DNA of 64,000 nt, taken from contig AP024683.1 in NCBI GenBank assembly GCA_025999455.1, positions 1,991,501 through 2,055,500 of the forward strand. Reading direction: 5' to 3'. Source of the stretch: Geminicoccaceae bacterium (GTDB lineage: Bacteria; Pseudomonadota; Alphaproteobacteria; Geminicoccales; Geminicoccaceae). The position numbers and the translations under genes are program-made. The notes beneath the pieces are model-generated. The model was not told the origin of the DNA and did no database searches. It saw only the letters and a program-made list of their open reading frames with translations. Of this stretch, positions 37,046 to 46,238 are shown piece by piece. Positions within the stretch are counted from its first letter, which is position 1; every line of letters begins with the position of its first letter.

Positions 37046-37502
37046 AGACGTAGTCGGTCGCCGCCTGGCCGGCGTGGCAGCCGAAACAGGCTTCGGCGGC
37101 CTTGGCACCGACCGCGCGCTTGCCGGGATCGCCGCCCGCGAACCCCTCGAAGCCCCAGCCGCCCGTGGCGGCGAAGGCCTTCGAATCCTTCTGCATCACG
37201 CCCAGCACCTTGCGCCGGCCCTCGCTCACCGCATGGTCGGCGCGCACGGCCTCGAGGAGATCGAAGACGATCACCGAACCGTCGGGGAACTTGCCGGTCC
37301 GGTAACCTTCGAGGGCCTTCGCGTTGGCGTAGATGTGGTGGATGCCGCCGAAGGCTTCGAAGAGCGGGTGACCCTGCTCGATCACCATGCTCTTGACGTG
37401 TCGCCAGTCCCGCCAGCCTTCGGGAAAGCCGACCTCGGCCGCGCCCGCGGCGAGGGGGGCGGCGAGGCCGAGGACGAGCGCGGTCGCACCGATCCTGTGC
37501 AC
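37026..37502 (-). CDS. Cytochrome P460-family c-type heme protein
   Basis: A 158-residue exported protein. A short signal peptide (ALVLGLAAPLAAGAAE) is followed by the cytochrome P460 domain: FPEGWRDWRHVKSMVI, HHIYANAKALEGYRTGKFPDG and VFDLLEAVRADHAV. A single c-type heme site lies near the end (EACFGCHAGQAATDYVF). Relatives include hydroxylamine or NO-linked P460 cytochromes and P460-fold proteins of unknown role, so the reaction cannot be assigned. The start is a GTG at 37502 with GGAGGAGG six bases upstream; longer frames lack a signal peptide. It is divergent from the HxlR regulator, which may control it. Confidence 0.85.
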   Translation of the reverse strand: MHRIGATALVLGLAAPLAAGAAEVGFPEGWRDWRHVKSMVIEQGHPLFEAFGGIHHIYANAKALEGYRTGKFPDGSVIVFDLLEAVRADHAVSEGRRKVLGVMQKDSKAFAATGGWGFEGFAGGDPGKRAVGAKAAEACFGCHAGQAATDYVFSRLRE

Positions 37503-37656
37503 GGCTTGCCTCCTCCGAAGCGACGTGCTCTCGAAAGCTCGAGTTGACTTCCCGGCTGCCATGCAGCCCGGAAGTCGGCCGACGGACAAGAGGGCACTTT
37601 CCGGTGCGGTGGGAACCCGTCGGTGAGTATCGCCCGAAGGTCGGGAAAGAAGGGCC

Positions 37657-38010
37657 ATGAACGAAGGGCGTGGCCGACTCGCGGAGGTGGTCGGCTGCAA
37701 ATGGTCGGTCGAGGTGCTGCGCGCGATCCGCGCCGGCGTCCGCCGGCCGGGCGCGCTCGAGCGGGCGATCGCCGGGATCTCGACCAAGGTCTTGAACGAG
37801 CGGCTCGTGAAGCTGCAGCGACTGGGGCTCGTCGAACGGACGGCCTATCCGGAAGTGCCACCGCGGGTCGAGTACCGGCTGACCGCGGCGGGCGAACGGC
37901 TCGCCGAGCTGCTCGACGCGCTCGACCGGCTCGAGGCCGAACTCCCCGATGGACCTCAGCCGGCCGGGGCGGGCGCGGGTTCGGCCGGGGCCGCCACGCC
38001 GGGACCGTAG
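37657..38010 (+). CDS. HxlR-family winged-helix transcriptional regulator
   Basis: A 117-residue DNA-binding protein. The HxlR fold is seen in VVGCKWSVEVLRAIRAGVRR, GISTKVLNERLVKLQRLGLV and PPRVEYRLTAAGERLAELLD, with a Gly/Ala/Pro tail. Unlike many HxlR proteins it lacks the N-terminal redox Cys before the Trp; a single Cys sits in GCKW. It is divergent from the cytochrome P460 gene with 154 nt between starts, so it may regulate that gene (inference). The last 55 nt overlap the convergent RatA-type gene. Confidence 0.85.
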   Translation: MNEGRGRLAEVVGCKWSVEVLRAIRAGVRRPGALERAIAGISTKVLNERLVKLQRLGLVERTAYPEVPPRVEYRLTAAGERLAELLDALDRLEAELPDGPQPAGAGAGSAGAATPGP

Positions 38011-38432
38011 AGCTGGCGGGCGCGCGCTTCGAAGGCCGCCACCATCCGGTTGACCGCCTCGTTGAACAGGAGACCGATCAGGTTCTGCAGGATCTTCGAG
38101 CGGAACTCGAAGTCGACGTAGAAGTCGACGATGCAGCCGCCGTCCGGCGCCCGCTCGAACCGCCAGTGATTGTTGAGATAGTGGAACGGACCTTCGATGT
38201 AGGCGACGTCGATCCCGAGATCGGGCCGGAGCGTCACCTCGCTCGTGAAGCGCTCGCGGAACATCTTGAAGGCGATCACGAGATCCGCCCAGAAGACGTT
38301 GCCCTCGCGGCGGGTGATGCGCGCGGCTCTGCACCAGGGCAGGAACTCGGGATATTTGTCGACCTGGGCCACGAGCGCGTGGAGCTGCTCGGGCGTCCAG
38401 GGCAAGTGCCGCTTCTCGGCGTGGGTCGGCAC
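37956..38432 (-). CDS. RatA/COQ10-type START-domain protein
   Basis: A 158-residue polyketide-cyclase/START-like protein of the COQ10/RatA family. Characteristic sequences are LVAQVDKYPEFLPWCRAARI, IAFKMFRERFTSEVTL, GPFHYLNNHWRFER and VDFYVDFEFRSKILQNLIGL. COQ10 relatives bind ubiquinone; E. coli RatA was described as an anti-ribosome-association toxin. In alphaproteobacteria this gene is linked to lipA, as here, and a quinone-related role seems more likely. Its Ala/Pro tail overlaps the HxlR gene tail by 55 nt. It lies 10 nt after lipA. Confidence 0.92.
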   Translation of the reverse strand: MPTHAEKRHLPWTPEQLHALVAQVDKYPEFLPWCRAARITRREGNVFWADLVIAFKMFRERFTSEVTLRPDLGIDVAYIEGPFHYLNNHWRFERAPDGGCIVDFYVDFEFRSKILQNLIGLLFNEAVNRMVAAFEARARQLYGPGVAAPAEPAPAPAG

Positions 38433-38442
38433 GGCTCCAACC

Positions 38443-39393
38443 TCAAAGGGCAGCGACTTGCGGCGAGCCCGCGAGGGCGGCGAGGCGGGCCGCCTTGAGC
38501 CGGGCGAAATCCGCCCCGGCGTGATAGGAGCTCCGCGTCAAGGGCGAGGCCGCGACGAGCAGGAAGCCCTTCGCCCGGCCGATCTTCGCCAAGCTCTCGA
38601 ACTCGGCCGGCTCGACGAAGCGGACCACCGGGTGGTGGCGCGGCGTGGGCTGCAGATATTGGCCGATCGTCAAGAAATCGACCCCGGCTGTGCGCAGATC
38701 GTCCATGACCTGGAGGATCTCGCGCTTCTCCTCGCCGAGCCCGACCATGAGGCCGGACTTGGTGAAGATCGACGGGTCGAGCTCCTTCACTTTCTGCAAC
38801 AGCCGCAGCGAATGGAAATAGCGGGCGCCGGGGCGGACCGTCCGGTAGAGCCGCGGCACGGTCTCGAGATTGTGGTTGTAGACGTCGGGCCGGGCCGCCA
38901 CCACGGCCTCGATCGCCCCGGGTTTGCGCAAGAAGTCGGGGGTCAAGATCTCGATCGTCGTCGAGGGGGCCGCGGCGCGGATCGCCTCGATGCAGCGCAC
39001 GAATTGCGAAGCCCCGCCGTCCGGCAGGTCGTCGCGGTCGACCGAGGTGATCACGACGTGCTCGAGGCCCATCGCGAGGACGAGTTCGGCGAGCCGTTCG
39101 GGCTCGCCCGGGTCGACCGGCCCGGGCATCCCCGTCTTGACGTTGCAGAAGGCGCAGGCGCGCGTGCACACGTCGCCCAGGATCATCACGGTCGCGTGGC
39201 GCTGCTGCCAGCATTCGCCGATGTTCGGGCAGGCCGCTTCTTCGCAGACCGTGTGGAGCTTCTTCTCGCGGACGAGCCTCCGGGTCGCGTGATAGGCCTC
39301 GGAAGTGGGAGCCTTGACCCGGATCCAGGCGGGCTTGCGCGGCAGCCCCGACGGCGTCGGAGCGCGGCGGTCGACGATCGTGATCGCGCTCAT
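38443..39393 (-). CDS. lipA: Lipoyl synthase
   Basis: A 316-residue radical SAM enzyme inserting two sulfurs into octanoyl groups to make the lipoyl cofactor. Both iron-sulfur cluster motifs are intact: the auxiliary [12 protein letters not shown] (CX4CX5C) and the radical-SAM CTRACAFC (CX3CX2C). [31 protein letters not shown] and a Ser-containing C-terminal SSYHAGADF follow. It modifies the lipoyl domains of PdhB and PdhC encoded in this window. The ATG at 39393 begins the conserved part; the longer frame is not conserved. It is co-directional with the RatA-type gene downstream. Confidence 0.97.
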   Translation of the reverse strand: MSAITIVDRRAPTPSGLPRKPAWIRVKAPTSEAYHATRRLVREKKLHTVCEEAACPNIGECWQQRHATVMILGDVCTRACAFCNVKTGMPGPVDPGEPERLAELVLAMGLEHVVITSVDRDDLPDGGASQFVRCIEAIRAAAPSTTIEILTPDFLRKPGAIEAVVAARPDVYNHNLETVPRLYRTVRPGARYFHSLRLLQKVKELDPSIFTKSGLMVGLGEEKREILQVMDDLRTAGVDFLTIGQYLQPTPRHHPVVRFVEPAEFESLAKIGRAKGFLLVAASPLTRSSYHAGADFARLKAARLAALAGSPQVAAL

Positions 39394-39449
39394 GCGCGGG
39401 AGATGCGCCCCGCCACCCGGTGCGTCAAGGCGATGCGACGGCGCGCGCC

Positions 39450-39866
39450 TCAGGGGAGGAGCGTCAAGACGAGCTCGCGGCGGTGCGGCCGGGTGCGGTG
39501 CTCCCACAGGAAGATGCCCTGCCAGGTGCCGAGCAGGAGCCGGCCGCGGCCGACCGGTACGACGAGGCTCGGCCCCGCGAGGAGGGCCCGGCCGTGGGCG
39601 GCCATGTCGTCGGGGCCCTCGAGATCGTGGGCGTAGGCCGGATCGCCGTCCGGGGCGAAGCGGCGGGCGAGTGTTTCGAGATCCCGGCGGACCTCGGGCG
39701 AGGCGTTCTCGGTGATCAGGAGCCCGCAGCTCGTGTGGCGGGCGAAGAGGTGGGCGAGGCCGGTGAGCTCGGGGGCGAGGTCCCGGACGAGCTCGGCCAC
39801 CCGGTCGGTGAGCTCGACGAACCCGCGGCCCGGTGTCGTGATCGTGAAGAGGGTCTGGTGGGGCAT
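39450..39866 (-). CDS. yjbQ: YjbQ family protein (UPF0047)
   Basis: A 138-residue member of the YjbQ family, the same length as the E. coli protein, with [49 protein letters not shown] and a short hydrophobic C-terminus. Family members have weak thiamine-phosphate-synthase-like activity, but the physiological role is unsettled. I prefer the ATG at 39866, which gives the standard family length, over one 12 codons upstream. It lies 56 nt before lipA on the same strand and borders the CRISPR-Cas locus. Confidence 0.9.
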   Translation of the reverse strand: MPHQTLFTITTPGRGFVELTDRVAELVRDLAPELTGLAHLFARHTSCGLLITENASPEVRRDLETLARRFAPDGDPAYAHDLEGPDDMAAHGRALLAGPSLVVPVGRGRLLLGTWQGIFLWEHRTRPHRRELVLTLLP

Positions 39867-39987
39867 GGTGGGGTGCCGAGAGGGCGGCGCGTTTCCGTTC
39901 AAGTGGTAGGCCTATCGATCGGTGGGAAGACGGCGGGTCGGATGCGCGGCCGCGCTGGTCGGCGGCCGCTCGGGAACCGACCGAAAA

Positions 39988-40016
39988 TTGAAACGTCGGT
40001 CCGCAAAGCGTAGCCT
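39988..40016 (+). promoter_or_regulatory. Candidate sigma-70-type promoter of the cas operon
   Basis: TTGAAA at 39988-39993 and TAGCCT at 40011-40016 are separated by exactly 17 nt and lie about 30 nt upstream of the cas3 ATG, in a conspicuously AT-richer patch. The -35 element is part of ATTGAAAC (39987-39994), identical to the last eight bases of the CRISPR repeat. GGGGGAGG before the ATG is the ribosome-binding site. The promoter is predicted by eye only. Confidence 0.45.
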
Positions 40017-40045
40017 CGCATCATTCGTGACGGGGGAGGCCCTCC

Positions 40046-42283
40046 ATGGCGTACGCCCACGCTCCGCAACCTGGCTCCGGACGTCCTTGGCACGACCTTC
40101 GCGAACACCTCGAAAGAACAGCTGATCTTGCAGCCAATCATGCCTCTCGATTCGACGCCGAAGAGTGGGGAAGGCTCGTCGGTATTCTGCACGACATCGG
40201 CAAATACGATCCGAACTTTCAAGCCTATTTGAGAAGCGCGGCAGGCCCGGATGCTCATTTGGAAGGAGTCGGCCTGGAAGCGTCCGCGAGACGTGGGCCG
40301 GAACATGCGATCACCGGCGCGCTCCTGGCCAGAGAGTTGTTCGGCGAAGGTGCCGGTCGCGCACTGGCTTACGCAATCGCGGGTCATCACGCCGGCCTAC
40401 CGGACTGGACCGGCGGGCCGGGCGCCCTCCGCTCGCGTCTGGAGACGGCCGGGCAACGCAAGCTCCTGGAACGTGCCCGAGCCGGTGGACTTCCCGACGA
40501 CCTGGTCCAGGCCGTCCGCCCTCCGATCGACCCCGACTACGTGCGTGAACCGGCCCGCCAGGCGTTCTGGATCCGGATGCTCTTTTCGACACTGGTGGAC
40601 GCCGATTTCCTCGACACCGAAGCCTATTTCGAGCCGGAGCAGGCGGCGCTCCGCTCGCGACGTCCCTCCCTCGCGTCGCTGCGTCCCGCTCTCGACGCAC
40701 ATCTCGACCGTCTCTTGGCGGAGGCGCCCGATACGCCCGTGAACCGGATCCGACGGGCGCTGCTCGACGCCTGCCGTCGCGCCGCGACGCTCCCGCCGGG
40801 CCTGTTCACGCTCACCGCCCCGACCGGTTCCGGCAAGACCTTGGCCTCGCTGGCGTTCGCCATGGAGCATTCGGAGCGGCACGGTCTGCGCCGGGTGATT
40901 TACGTCATCCCCTACACGAGCATCATCGAGCAGACCGCGGACGTTTTCCGCACCGTCTTCGGCGATCGCGGCGACGTGGTGGTCGAGCATCACAGTAATC
41001 TCGATCCCGAGCGCGAAACCCTCGTGACCCGGTTGGCCACGGAAAATTGGGACGCACCGGTCATCGTCACGACCACCGTCCAGTTCTTCGAATCGATCTT
41101 CGCGGCCAAACCCTCGAAGTGTCGCAAGCTGCACAACGTTTGCGGATCGGTGGTGATCCTGGACGAGGCGCAGCTCCTCCCCGTCGGACATTTGCGCCCG
41201 ATCCTCTGGGCCCTCGACGAGCTGATGGCCCGCTACCGCGTGAGCATCGTCCTCTCCACCGCGACGCAGCCCGCGCTCGGCGAACGCGCGGGTTTTCCCG
41301 GCCTGCGGGCCGAAGCACGTGAAATCGTGCCGGAGCCGGAGCAGTGGCGGCGGGCTCTTCGGCGCGTCCGTGTCGAGCGCCTGCACGATCTCCGGCGGTC
41401 GGTCGAATGGCCGGAGCTGGCCGAGATGCTCCGGGCCGAACCGAAGGTGCTCGTCATCGTCGATCGCCGCGATTCGGCCCAAGAGCTGCACGCGCACATG
41501 CCGGCCGGAACGTTACACCTCTCGGCGCTCATGTGCCCGGCTCATCGTAGCGAGGTGCTCGAGCGCATCCGTGCTGCGCTGCAAGAGCGCGACGCGCCTG
41601 TTCGAGTGGTCTCCACGCAGCTCGTCGAGGCCGGGGTCGATCTCGACTTCCCGGTCGTGTTCCGAGCCGTGGCGGGACTCGATTCGGTGGCCCAGGCGGC
41701 CGGGCGGTGCAATCGCGAAGGGCTGCTGCCGCAACCCGGCCGGCTCGTCCTGTTCCGCGCACCGCTCGAGCCGCCGGCGGGGATCCTTCGGCTCGCGGCG
41801 CAGATCGCGACGCCTTTGTTGGACGGCGAAGACCCGCTCACGCTCGCGAACTTCGAGCGGTACTTCCGCGCGCTCTATTGGAGCCGAACGGGACGGCTGG
41901 ACGAAGCGGGGCTCCTCGAGGGCCAACGGCTCCTCGCTCGGCCGGATGGCGCCTTCGCGTTCCGAACCGCGGCGCGGGCCTTCCGGATCATCGGGCAGGA
42001 TCAGATTCCCGTCCTCGTTCCCTACGGCGAGGGACCGAGGCTCGCCCGCGAGATCGAAGCCGCGGCGGCGGCCGGCGCGGGGCTCGGACGACTCCTCCGT
42101 CGCGCCCAGCGTTTCGTCGTCTCGGTCTATCCGAAGACGGCCGCGGCGCTCCTCGCCGCCGGCGCCGGGAGGGAGCTCGTGCCCGGTTTGATCGAGCTGG
42201 TCGACCGACGGTTGTACGATCGAGACCTCGGACTGCGCTCGCGTCTGTTGATCGACTACGATCCGAACGAACTCGTGGTCTGA
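40046..42283 (+). CDS. cas3: CRISPR-associated nuclease/helicase Cas3 (type I-C)
   Basis: A 745-residue HD nuclease-helicase recruited by Cascade to unwind and degrade target DNA. The HD domain has WHDLREHLERTADLA (His16), GILHDIGKYDPNFQAYL (His49-Asp50), EHAITGALLARELF and AIAGHHAGLPDW. The superfamily 2 helicase follows: Walker A APTGSGKTLASLAFA (about 257-265), the DEAQ box in VVILDEAQLLP (about 370), VLSTATQPAL, and motif VI QAAGRCNREG (about 550). A Cas3 C-terminal domain completes it. No catalytic residue appears missing. It is the first gene of the operon, with cas5c starting 17 nt after its stop. Base use at its 5' end is more AT-rich than in neighbouring housekeeping genes. Confidence 0.97.
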   Translation: MAYAHAPQPGSGRPWHDLREHLERTADLAANHASRFDAEEWGRLVGILHDIGKYDPNFQAYLRSAAGPDAHLEGVGLEASARRGPEHAITGALLARELFGEGAGRALAYAIAGHHAGLPDWTGGPGALRSRLETAGQRKLLERARAGGLPDDLVQAVRPPIDPDYVREPARQAFWIRMLFSTLVDADFLDTEAYFEPEQAALRSRRPSLASLRPALDAHLDRLLAEAPDTPVNRIRRALLDACRRAATLPPGLFTLTAPTGSGKTLASLAFAMEHSERHGLRRVIYVIPYTSIIEQTADVFRTVFGDRGDVVVEHHSNLDPERETLVTRLATENWDAPVIVTTTVQFFESIFAAKPSKCRKLHNVCGSVVILDEAQLLPVGHLRPILWALDELMARYRVSIVLSTATQPALGERAGFPGLRAEAREIVPEPEQWRRALRRVRVERLHDLRRSVEWPELAEMLRAEPKVLVIVDRRDSAQELHAHMPAGTLHLSALMCPAHRSEVLERIRAALQERDAPVRVVSTQLVEAGVDLDFPVVFRAVAGLDSVAQAAGRCNREGLLPQPGRLVLFRAPLEPPAGILRLAAQIATPLLDGEDPLTLANFERYFRALYWSRTGRLDEAGLLEGQRLLARPDGAFAFRTAARAFRIIGQDQIPVLVPYGEGPRLAREIEAAAAAGAGLGRLLRRAQRFVVSVYPKTAAALLAAGAGRELVPGLIELVDRRLYDRDLGLRSRLLIDYDPNELVV

Positions 42284-42300
42284 AGCCGAGGAGAAGAGCC

Positions 42301-42936
42301 GTGGAACTTTCGCGCCCGTTCCGCCTCCACGTGTGGGGGGATCACGCCCTGTTCACGCGCCCGGACATGAAAGTGGAGCGCGTGTCGTACGAAATCATGA
42401 CGCCGGCGGCGGCCCGAGGCATTTTGGAGGCCATCCTCTGGAAGCCGCAGATGCGCTGGGTCGTCGAGCGGATCGACCGGCTGAAGCCCGTGAAATTCGC
42501 GTCGGTGCGTCGCAACGAGGTCGGGCTCAAAGCCTCGCCCGATCGCCCCTTTCTCGAAATCGAACAGGATCGACAACAAAGGCAAGCGTTCGTTCTCGTG
42601 GACGTCGCCTACCTCGTGCACGCGCGGATCGGCCTCTCGCAAAAGGCCGGCCCCGAGGACAATCTCACGAAATACATCGTGATGTTCCGTCGGCGCGCCG
42701 AGGGCGGACAAGTTTACCAGCAGCCCTGCCTCGGTTGTCGCGAATTTCCGGCGTTCTTCCGGCTCCTGGGGGACGACGAGCCGGACCCTGAACCGGATAA
42801 AAGCGGGAATCCCCGGCCGGGTACGATCTTTTACGACTACGATTGGTCCCGCAAGCCGCCCGTCCCGCGCTTTTTCGACGCGATCGTCGAGCGCGGCAGG
42901 ATGACGATTCCGCCCTTCGAGGAGACCCGACCGTGA
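42301..42936 (+). CDS. cas5c: Cas5c, crRNA-processing subunit of type I-C Cascade
   Basis: A 211-residue RAMP protein. In type I-C, which lacks Cas6, Cas5c cleaves the pre-crRNA repeat and stays bound to the 5' handle. The N-terminus (FRLHVWGDHALFTRPDMKVE), the MTPAAARGILEAILWKPQ helix and the RRNEVGLKA segment fit the family, as does the C-terminal YDYDWSRKPPVPRFFDA. The start is a GTG at 42301. The stop overlaps the cas8c start (GTGA), so translation is coupled. Confidence 0.95.
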   Translation: MELSRPFRLHVWGDHALFTRPDMKVERVSYEIMTPAAARGILEAILWKPQMRWVVERIDRLKPVKFASVRRNEVGLKASPDRPFLEIEQDRQQRQAFVLVDVAYLVHARIGLSQKAGPEDNLTKYIVMFRRRAEGGQVYQQPCLGCREFPAFFRLLGDDEPDPEPDKSGNPRPGTIFYDYDWSRKPPVPRFFDAIVERGRMTIPPFEETRP

Positions 42937-44741
42937 TCCTGCGAAGTCTCGTCGACCTCTACCGGCGCTGGGAGCGGGAAGGCCGGATCGCGCCGGAAGG
43001 TTGGGAAGAGAAAGAAATCGGCTTCGTCGTGGAGCTCGCGCCGGACGGCAGCCCTCGAGCCCTTCTCGATCTGCGCGAGCCGCAAGGGGGAGGACGAGCG
43101 AGGGCACCGCACCGTCTGGTCCCGAAAGCGCCGGCGCGGACCACGAACGAAGTCGCGTGCCTGCTCTGGGACAAACCCGAATACGCCCTCGGTGTGGTCG
43201 ACCATTCGAAGATCGCCGGCGACGACGTTCCCGAGCTGCGCGCGAAGAAAGAAGTCGAAGCGCGGGAGCGGGCCGCCCGTCGGCTGAAGCTCTTCCGCGA
43301 GGCGGTTCGCGAGCTCGCGGCCCAAGCGGGCGAGCCGGACGAGGGGCTTGCGGCGCTCACGCGCTTCCTCGAAGGTGATCCGCTCGCGAAGCTTCGCGAG
43401 GTGGCCGACCCGGCGACCCTAGAGGCGCTCGAAAAGGAGGGCGGCAACGTCAGCTTCAAGTTGGTGGGTGACGAGGACCTCGTCTGCCATCGACCTCGTG
43501 TCCGGGAGGCGATCGACGCCCGATCGGCGCGAGAGAACGCAACGGGCGAGGTCGCCCAGTGTCTCGTCACGGGCGAGCTCGGCCCGATCGCGCGGCTCCA
43601 TCCCAAGATCAAGGGTGTCCGGGGAGCGCAGACCTCGGGCGCCAATCTCGTCTCGTTCAACAAAGAGGCCTTCGAATCCCACGGTTTTTCTCAAGGCCGC
43701 AACGCTCCGGTCTCGCCGTTCGCCGCGTTCGCTTACGGCACCGCGCTCAATCGATTGTTGGATCCGAATGCCGGCCACCGGTCGTTCGTCGGTGATGTCA
43801 CCATCGTGTTCTGGGCTGGTGCGGCCAGTCGGAACGAGGACGTCACGTGCGCGTTCCTCGCCGCCTTCTCGAGCGACGATCCCAATCGGGGCACGCTCGA
43901 CTTGCAAGCGCTGTACCGCGCGCCAACGATCGGCGTACCACCGCCGATCGAGGACGAGACGGAATTCTACGTACTCGGTGTTTCGGCCGAGAGCCGTTCG
44001 CGCCTCACGGTGCGCTTCTTCCTGCGCGACACCATCCGCGGGATCGCAGGGAACGTCCTGCGCTGGTTCGACGATCTCGCCATCGTCGGCGAGCGCGAGG
44101 GTGCGCCTCTCTCGATGCGCCGGCTCTTGGAGGGTCTGGCGGTGCAGGGCGACGTGAAGAACGCGCCGCCTCTCCTCGAAGGCGAACTCCTGCGCGCAGC
44201 GTTCACCGGCGGCCGGTTCCCCGAGCGGGTGTTGGCGGAAGCTCTCGTCCGCATGGCCGCCGAACAGGGGCCGACGCCGGCGCGGATCGCGCTCGTCAAA
44301 GCTTTTCTCGTGCGCAACCAGAAAGAGGAGGTCAGCGTGTCCCTCGATCCTCGTGCGACGGACCCGGCCTACCGGCTCGGCCGTCTGTTCGCCGTCCTCG
44401 AGCGCCTGCAACAAGCGGCGGTGAGCCCGAAGGCCACGATCCGCGATCGCTATTGGGGGTCGGCGTCCGCGACCCCGGCCTTCGTCTTCCCGCAGCTTCT
44501 TTCCCTTGCCACGAGCCACCTGGGGAAACTCGAAGGAGACCAGCCGGGGCTCGCGAAATGGTTCGAACGGCAGATCGAGGAGATCTGCGACGCGCTCCCG
44601 CCTTCGCTTCCGAACAATCTTTCGCTCATCGAGCAAGGCCGTTTCGCGATCGGCTATTGGCACCAGCGCCACGCACGGGGTGCCGCCGGTCGGGCCGGAG
44701 AGAGCGACGTCGCCGAGACCACAACCGAGGAGATCATGTGA
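42933..44741 (+). CDS. cas8c: Cas8c (Csd1), large subunit of type I-C Cascade
   Basis: A 602-residue large subunit that recognises the PAM and starts R-loop formation. Typical Csd1 sequences are [56 protein letters not shown] and [17 protein letters not shown]. The last 134 codons also form the Cas11c frame from an internal start (separate entry). The GTG start overlaps the cas5c stop, and the stop TGA overlaps the cas7c ATG by one base. Confidence 0.95.
   Translation: MILRSLVDLYRRWEREGRIAPEGWEEKEIGFVVELAPDGSPRALLDLREPQGGGRARAPHRLVPKAPARTTNEVACLLWDKPEYALGVVDHSKIAGDDVPELRAKKEVEARERAARRLKLFREAVRELAAQAGEPDEGLAALTRFLEGDPLAKLREVADPATLEALEKEGGNVSFKLVGDEDLVCHRPRVREAIDARSARENATGEVAQCLVTGELGPIARLHPKIKGVRGAQTSGANLVSFNKEAFESHGFSQGRNAPVSPFAAFAYGTALNRLLDPNAGHRSFVGDVTIVFWAGAASRNEDVTCAFLAAFSSDDPNRGTLDLQALYRAPTIGVPPPIEDETEFYVLGVSAESRSRLTVRFFLRDTIRGIAGNVLRWFDDLAIVGEREGAPLSMRRLLEGLAVQGDVKNAPPLLEGELLRAAFTGGRFPERVLAEALVRMAAEQGPTPARIALVKAFLVRNQKEEVSVSLDPRATDPAYRLGRLFAVLERLQQAAVSPKATIRDRYWGSASATPAFVFPQLLSLATSHLGKLEGDQPGLAKWFERQIEEICDALPPSLPNNLSLIEQGRFAIGYWHQRHARGAAGRAGESDVAETTTEEIM
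44337..44741 (+). CDS. cas11c: Cas11c small subunit, internal in-frame start inside cas8c
   Basis: Type I-C Cascade contains a small subunit translated from an internal site in cas8c (established for this subtype). Here a perfect AGGAGGT at 44327-44333 sits 3 nt before an in-frame GTG at 44337, codon 469 of cas8c. It would give a 134-residue product starting with Val-Ser-Leu-Asp and containing [35 protein letters not shown] and [15 protein letters not shown]. This is the expected position and size of Cas11c. Other in-frame starts nearby lack such a ribosome-binding site. The product shares its stop with Cas8c. Confidence 0.75.
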   Translation: MSLDPRATDPAYRLGRLFAVLERLQQAAVSPKATIRDRYWGSASATPAFVFPQLLSLATSHLGKLEGDQPGLAKWFERQIEEICDALPPSLPNNLSLIEQGRFAIGYWHQRHARGAAGRAGESDVAETTTEEIM

Positions 44742-45595
44742 TGGCCGCTGTCGAGAAACGTTACGACTTCGTCCTCCTGTTCGACGTCCAAGACGGCAAT
44801 CCCAACGGCGATCCGGACGCCGGCAACATGCCGCGGTTCGACCCGGAGACCGGACAAGGGCTCGTCACCGACGTCTGTTTGAAGCGGAAGATCCGCAACT
44901 ACGTGGAGATCAAGAAGAACGACACGCCGCCCCATCGAATTTACGTCCGAGAGGGCGCAGTTTTGAACCGTGAGCACCAGCGGGCGTACGACGCGCTCGG
45001 CAAGAAGCCCGAAAAGCAAAAATACGGTGGGCCGGACGTCACCGAATGGATGTGCCGGAATTATTTCGACATCCGCACCTTCGGTGCGGTCATGAGCACG
45101 GACGTTCACGCCGGACAGGTGCGCGGCCCCGTGCAGATGACCTTCGCCCGCTCGATCGAGCCCGTTTTTTCGCGGGACTTCGCGATCACCCGCATGGCGG
45201 TCACCAACGAAGCCGACGCGGCGAAGGAGCGGACGATCGGCCGCAAACACACGGTCGCCTACGGGCTCTACCGGAGCCACGGCTTCGTGTCCGCGTCCCT
45301 CGCGCAGAAGACGGGCTTCTCGCAAGACGACCTGGACCTCCTTTGGGAGGCGATCCTGAACATGTTCGAGCACGACCGCTCCGCCGCCCGCGGCCTCATG
45401 AGCACCCGGCACCTCGTCGTGTTCGAACACGCTTCGAAGCTCGGTGACGCACCCGCCCATGCGCTGTTCGAGCGGGTCCGGGTCGAGCGCCTCGAGCCCG
45501 GTACGCCGGCCCGCGCTTTTTCGGATTACCGCATCCTCCTGGACGGCCGGCCTCTCGAACCGGGGCTCGTCAAGGTCGCGGCTCGTGTCGGGTGA
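44741..45595 (+). CDS. cas7c: Cas7c (Csd2), backbone subunit of type I-C Cascade
   Basis: A 284-residue RAMP protein forming the helical backbone along the crRNA spacer. Family sequences are [20 protein letters not shown] at the N-terminus, [46 protein letters not shown] and [20 protein letters not shown]. The ATG overlaps the cas8c stop by one base, allowing coupled high translation of this multi-copy subunit. cas4 begins before its end, with an 11-base overlap. Confidence 0.97.
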   Translation: MAAVEKRYDFVLLFDVQDGNPNGDPDAGNMPRFDPETGQGLVTDVCLKRKIRNYVEIKKNDTPPHRIYVREGAVLNREHQRAYDALGKKPEKQKYGGPDVTEWMCRNYFDIRTFGAVMSTDVHAGQVRGPVQMTFARSIEPVFSRDFAITRMAVTNEADAAKERTIGRKHTVAYGLYRSHGFVSASLAQKTGFSQDDLDLLWEAILNMFEHDRSAARGLMSTRHLVVFEHASKLGDAPAHALFERVRVERLEPGTPARAFSDYRILLDGRPLEPGLVKVAARVG

Positions 45596-46238
45596 GGATC
45601 GCGACGAGGGGGACGATTTCGTCCCCCTCTCCGCTCTGGCGCACTGGGTCGTCTGCCCGCGCCAGTGCTGCCTCATCCACCTCGAGCAGCTCTGGGCGGA
45701 GAACCTCGCGACCGCCGAGGGACGGCTGTTGCACGAGCGCGTGCACGAGCTCGCGGCCGAACGCCGCCGTGGGGTGCGGGTCGTCACCGGCTTGCCGGTC
45801 GTCTCCTACGAGCTCGGCGTCCGGGGGATCGCGGACCTCGTGGAAGTGCACGAAGAAGATGGAGGCGTGCGCCGCTACGTCCCGGTCGAATACAAGCGAG
45901 GCGGGCGGAAACCTTGGGACGCGCACGAAGTCCAACTTTGTGCGCAGGCGATGGCTCTCGAGGAAATGACGGGTACCGAAGTTCCCCTGGGTGCCGTTTT
46001 CGACGGGAAGTCACGTCGGCGGATCGCGGTTCGGATCGACGCCCCGTTGCGGGCGCGAACGCGAACCGTCGCGGCGGAGGTGCGCGCGGCACTGCGCGAG
46101 AGCCGCATGCCGCTTCCGGTCTACGACCGCCGGCGATGCGACGGCTGCTCGCTGATCGATCTGTGCAAGCCGAAAGTCTTCTCGGGCCGGCGGTCGGCCA
46201 ACGGCTTTCTCGAACGATGTATCGAGGACGAGCCATGA
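45585..46238 (+). CDS. cas4: Cas4, PAM-selecting adaptation nuclease
   Basis: A 217-residue RecB-like nuclease with a 4Fe-4S cluster that trims and orients prespacers according to the PAM. The first cluster Cys is in CPRQCCLIH (about residue 24); the other three are in [12 protein letters not shown] near the C-terminus (about 185, 188 and 194). The RecB nuclease motif is seen in [10 protein letters not shown] and [11 protein letters not shown], then [12 protein letters not shown]. The GTG start at 45585 lies within the end of cas7c. The stop overlaps the cas1 ATG. Confidence 0.94.
   Translation: MSGEDRDEGDDFVPLSALAHWVVCPRQCCLIHLEQLWAENLATAEGRLLHERVHELAAERRRGVRVVTGLPVVSYELGVRGIADLVEVHEEDGGVRRYVPVEYKRGGRKPWDAHEVQLCAQAMALEEMTGTEVPLGAVFDGKSRRRIAVRIDAPLRARTRTVAAEVRAALRESRMPLPVYDRRRCDGCSLIDLCKPKVFSGRRSANGFLERCIEDEP

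Noticed and set aside
37956-38432. A toxin-antitoxin module (RatA toxin)
   Set aside because: The RatA/COQ10 family name is historical; there is no antitoxin gene, and the linkage to lipA suggests a housekeeping role.
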